Assembly (NCBI GenBank): GCA_023846275.1
Contig: JAIUJO010000162.1
Coordinates: 939,651-1,003,650, forward strand
DNA: 64,000 bases
Direction: 5' to 3'
Source of the DNA: Vanilla planifolia
Taxonomy: Eukaryota > Streptophyta > Magnoliopsida > Asparagales > Orchidaceae
The position numbers and the translations under genes were made by a program. Below, one piece after another: positions 62,401 to 64,000 of this stretch. The notes beneath the pieces are model-generated. The model saw nothing but the letters and a program-made list of their open reading frames with translations, had not been told where the DNA came from and did no database searches. The stretch's first letter is position 1; the number at the start of each line of letters is the position of its first letter.

Positions 62401-64000
62401 AAAAACAAAGATATTTTCCTCCTCTCAATGAGCTCCATCAAAATTAATATTAACTTATTTATTTCTAAATGTTATTTTGAAGGGCTATGTTAATACTTTT
62501 GAGATATTTTGATTTGAATCCTATTTTGTAATAAATGATGTTATAGTCAACAACCTTATCATAATTGATTTGCTTATATTACTATAAAAGTATAATATTA
62601 TACTAATTAAATTTATCAAATTTTTGTTTTATAATATATTTACTAAAAATTTAAAAAGTTATTTTTGTTACTATTTTTCTGAGTTATTTTCACAATTCAT
62701 ATTAGTTTTACTCGAGGTCAAATTAAGACAACAAATATTATTAGACAATTCTCAATGAGCTATATCTAATTGTATATATATATGCTATTAAATATTTTAA
62801 TTTTAATGATTTAATAAAATGTTTTTTAATTGAATATGGTATTATGTGAGTCTTAATCTCTTGTAATTGAACCTTTACTTCAGTTTCATTTGATTATATT
62901 ACTTTACTTGAATTTATCTCTTTCTAGCTTTAATAAATATTTAGTAAATATTACTTTTTATAAATTGCTATTTTTTTATTCATATTTTTCTTTTAATTAG
63001 TAATTCCAAACAACATCCCATCAACATAAAACAAACATTATTAGCTCTATCTTAATAATCACTTTTTAATAAAATATTTATTTTTACATATACTATTTTA
63101 ATAAATTATTTTCTAGAGACTTTGCAAACTTCACATTACAGTTCAATTCAAACATGATGTGATGATCAAGGATAATTTACTTGATCCCCTCAGCATCTTT
63201 TTAATTCAACTTTCCCTTATATTCTTCTCTTTCCAGCAAAATTTGTTGTTAATTTTATTGTATTATTAGGTAACTCTTAATATTGTATCGAGTGACTTTT
63301 ACATGGCTTTCATTTTCTTATTTTAAGTTGATTCAATTCATTTTATTTAAAATTTATTAAATATTTTTTTATATTAAAGAAATAATTTATCATTATTCAT
63401 GCTTGTTTAATTGACTAATTCATAATAGTTTTGAATTAGGTTTGAACAAGGTCAAACAATTATCATCGGAACTCATCTCAATGAGCTATATAAAGTTAAA
63501 TATTTAATTTTATATTTTAAAATTTTTCATTTTCTTGGCCTTTCTGGTAGATTGTGATATCATTTTAGTCTTAATTTGAAAATAAAAGATTTTGAACTCA
63601 ATCTCCCTAGTTTCTACAAATGTAACTTTCAATTATAACTTTTCTCTTAAAACCTTTCATTATGTTAAAATAAATGTCCTCAAGGTCACCTATATAAAAG
63701 TTTGGTTTGGTTATGTTACATCACTTTATATTTTCCTATTACTACTTTAATAATTATTTAATTTATACTAAATTAATAATTTATTTTTAAATTTTCAATA
63801 ATTCCAAAATATGTCTGACTAAGGAAAATAAAATATTGTTGGACTCATCTAAACAATCTCTAATGAATTAAATTTTTATTTTTATATATTTTAAAATTTT
63901 AATTTATTTGGTTATTTCTATACATCATAATATATTATGATTCATACATGATTTTATAAATAGAGACGCTATTCTTTATCTCTTTAGTATCCTGGAGAAC
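59401..64000 (+). repeat. Diverged ~400-bp satellite array, forward orientation (block 3)
   Basis: Forward monomers to the window end. Anchors or their remnants lie near 59,695 (TTGAGATTGTCCTTGATCC), 60,090 (GGATATCACTCTTGATCTCC), 60,880, 61,285, 61,700, 62,115, 62,530, 63,165 and 63,580. At 63,960 the next monomer reaches TCTTTAGTATCCTGGAG as the window stops, so the array continues beyond it. Divergence is similar to that of blocks 1 and 2. No gene was found; the 60339-60563 minus ORF is a chance product. Confidence 0.85.
59403..59480 (+). repeat. 41-bp direct duplication at the edge of the last satellite block
   Basis: TATGTATATAAACATATTTA followed by CTTAATTT occurs twice, 41 bp apart, in the ACTTTAATATATATTTACTT part of a monomer. 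It is a local tandem duplication marking the point where satellite resumes. Confidence 0.8.

Noticed and set aside
1..64000. tRNA, rRNA or other structured RNA genes
   Set aside because: No tRNA A/B-box arrangement or rRNA-like conserved stretch was noticed, but I could not run a structural search.

Overview
The window looks like nuclear DNA of a large-genome seed plant. It is very AT-rich and CpG-poor, and I find no intact gene in it. The plant assignment rests on a cluster of decayed L1-type LINEs whose second reading frame runs endonuclease, reverse transcriptase, zf-RVT-like zinc finger, RNase H. That C-terminal RNase H is known from plant L1 elements. I cannot name the species or choose between lineages.

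Layout. (1) 1-8.9 kb: head-to-tail array of a strongly diverged repeat with a monomer of about 400 bp, forward orientation. (2) About 8.9-13.0 kb: the same repeat in the opposite orientation. (3) 13.02-14.61 kb: a 1.6-kb CA/TG-rich block that starts inside a monomer. (4) 14.6-16.8 kb: unassigned sequence. (5) 16.85-32.76 kb: forward array again, holding one inverted monomer (about 17.59-17.96 kb), a (TA)40 tract, and two non-satellite interruptions (21.24-21.97 kb, coding-like but decayed; 24.24-24.79 kb, with a hairpin). (6) 32.76-55.0 kb: head-to-tail cluster of degenerate LINE copies, all on the minus strand. I call them F, A, B, C, D and E from left to right. Four copies end at a shared 3' motif, next to the following copy. 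(7) 55.0-59.4 kb: unassigned, probably old transposon DNA. (8) 59.4-64.0 kb: forward satellite array.

Nothing here looks expressed. Short ORFs in the AT-rich arrays and the CA block are chance products of composition, and those in the LINE cluster are fragments of one broken protein family. The most notable features are the long, very old ~400-bp satellite with orientation switches, the head-to-tail LINE array recognised through five repeated RNase H starts, and the long alternating purine-pyrimidine block. Monomer and LINE boundaries were found by eye from recurring anchor motifs and are accurate to tens of bases unless stated otherwise.
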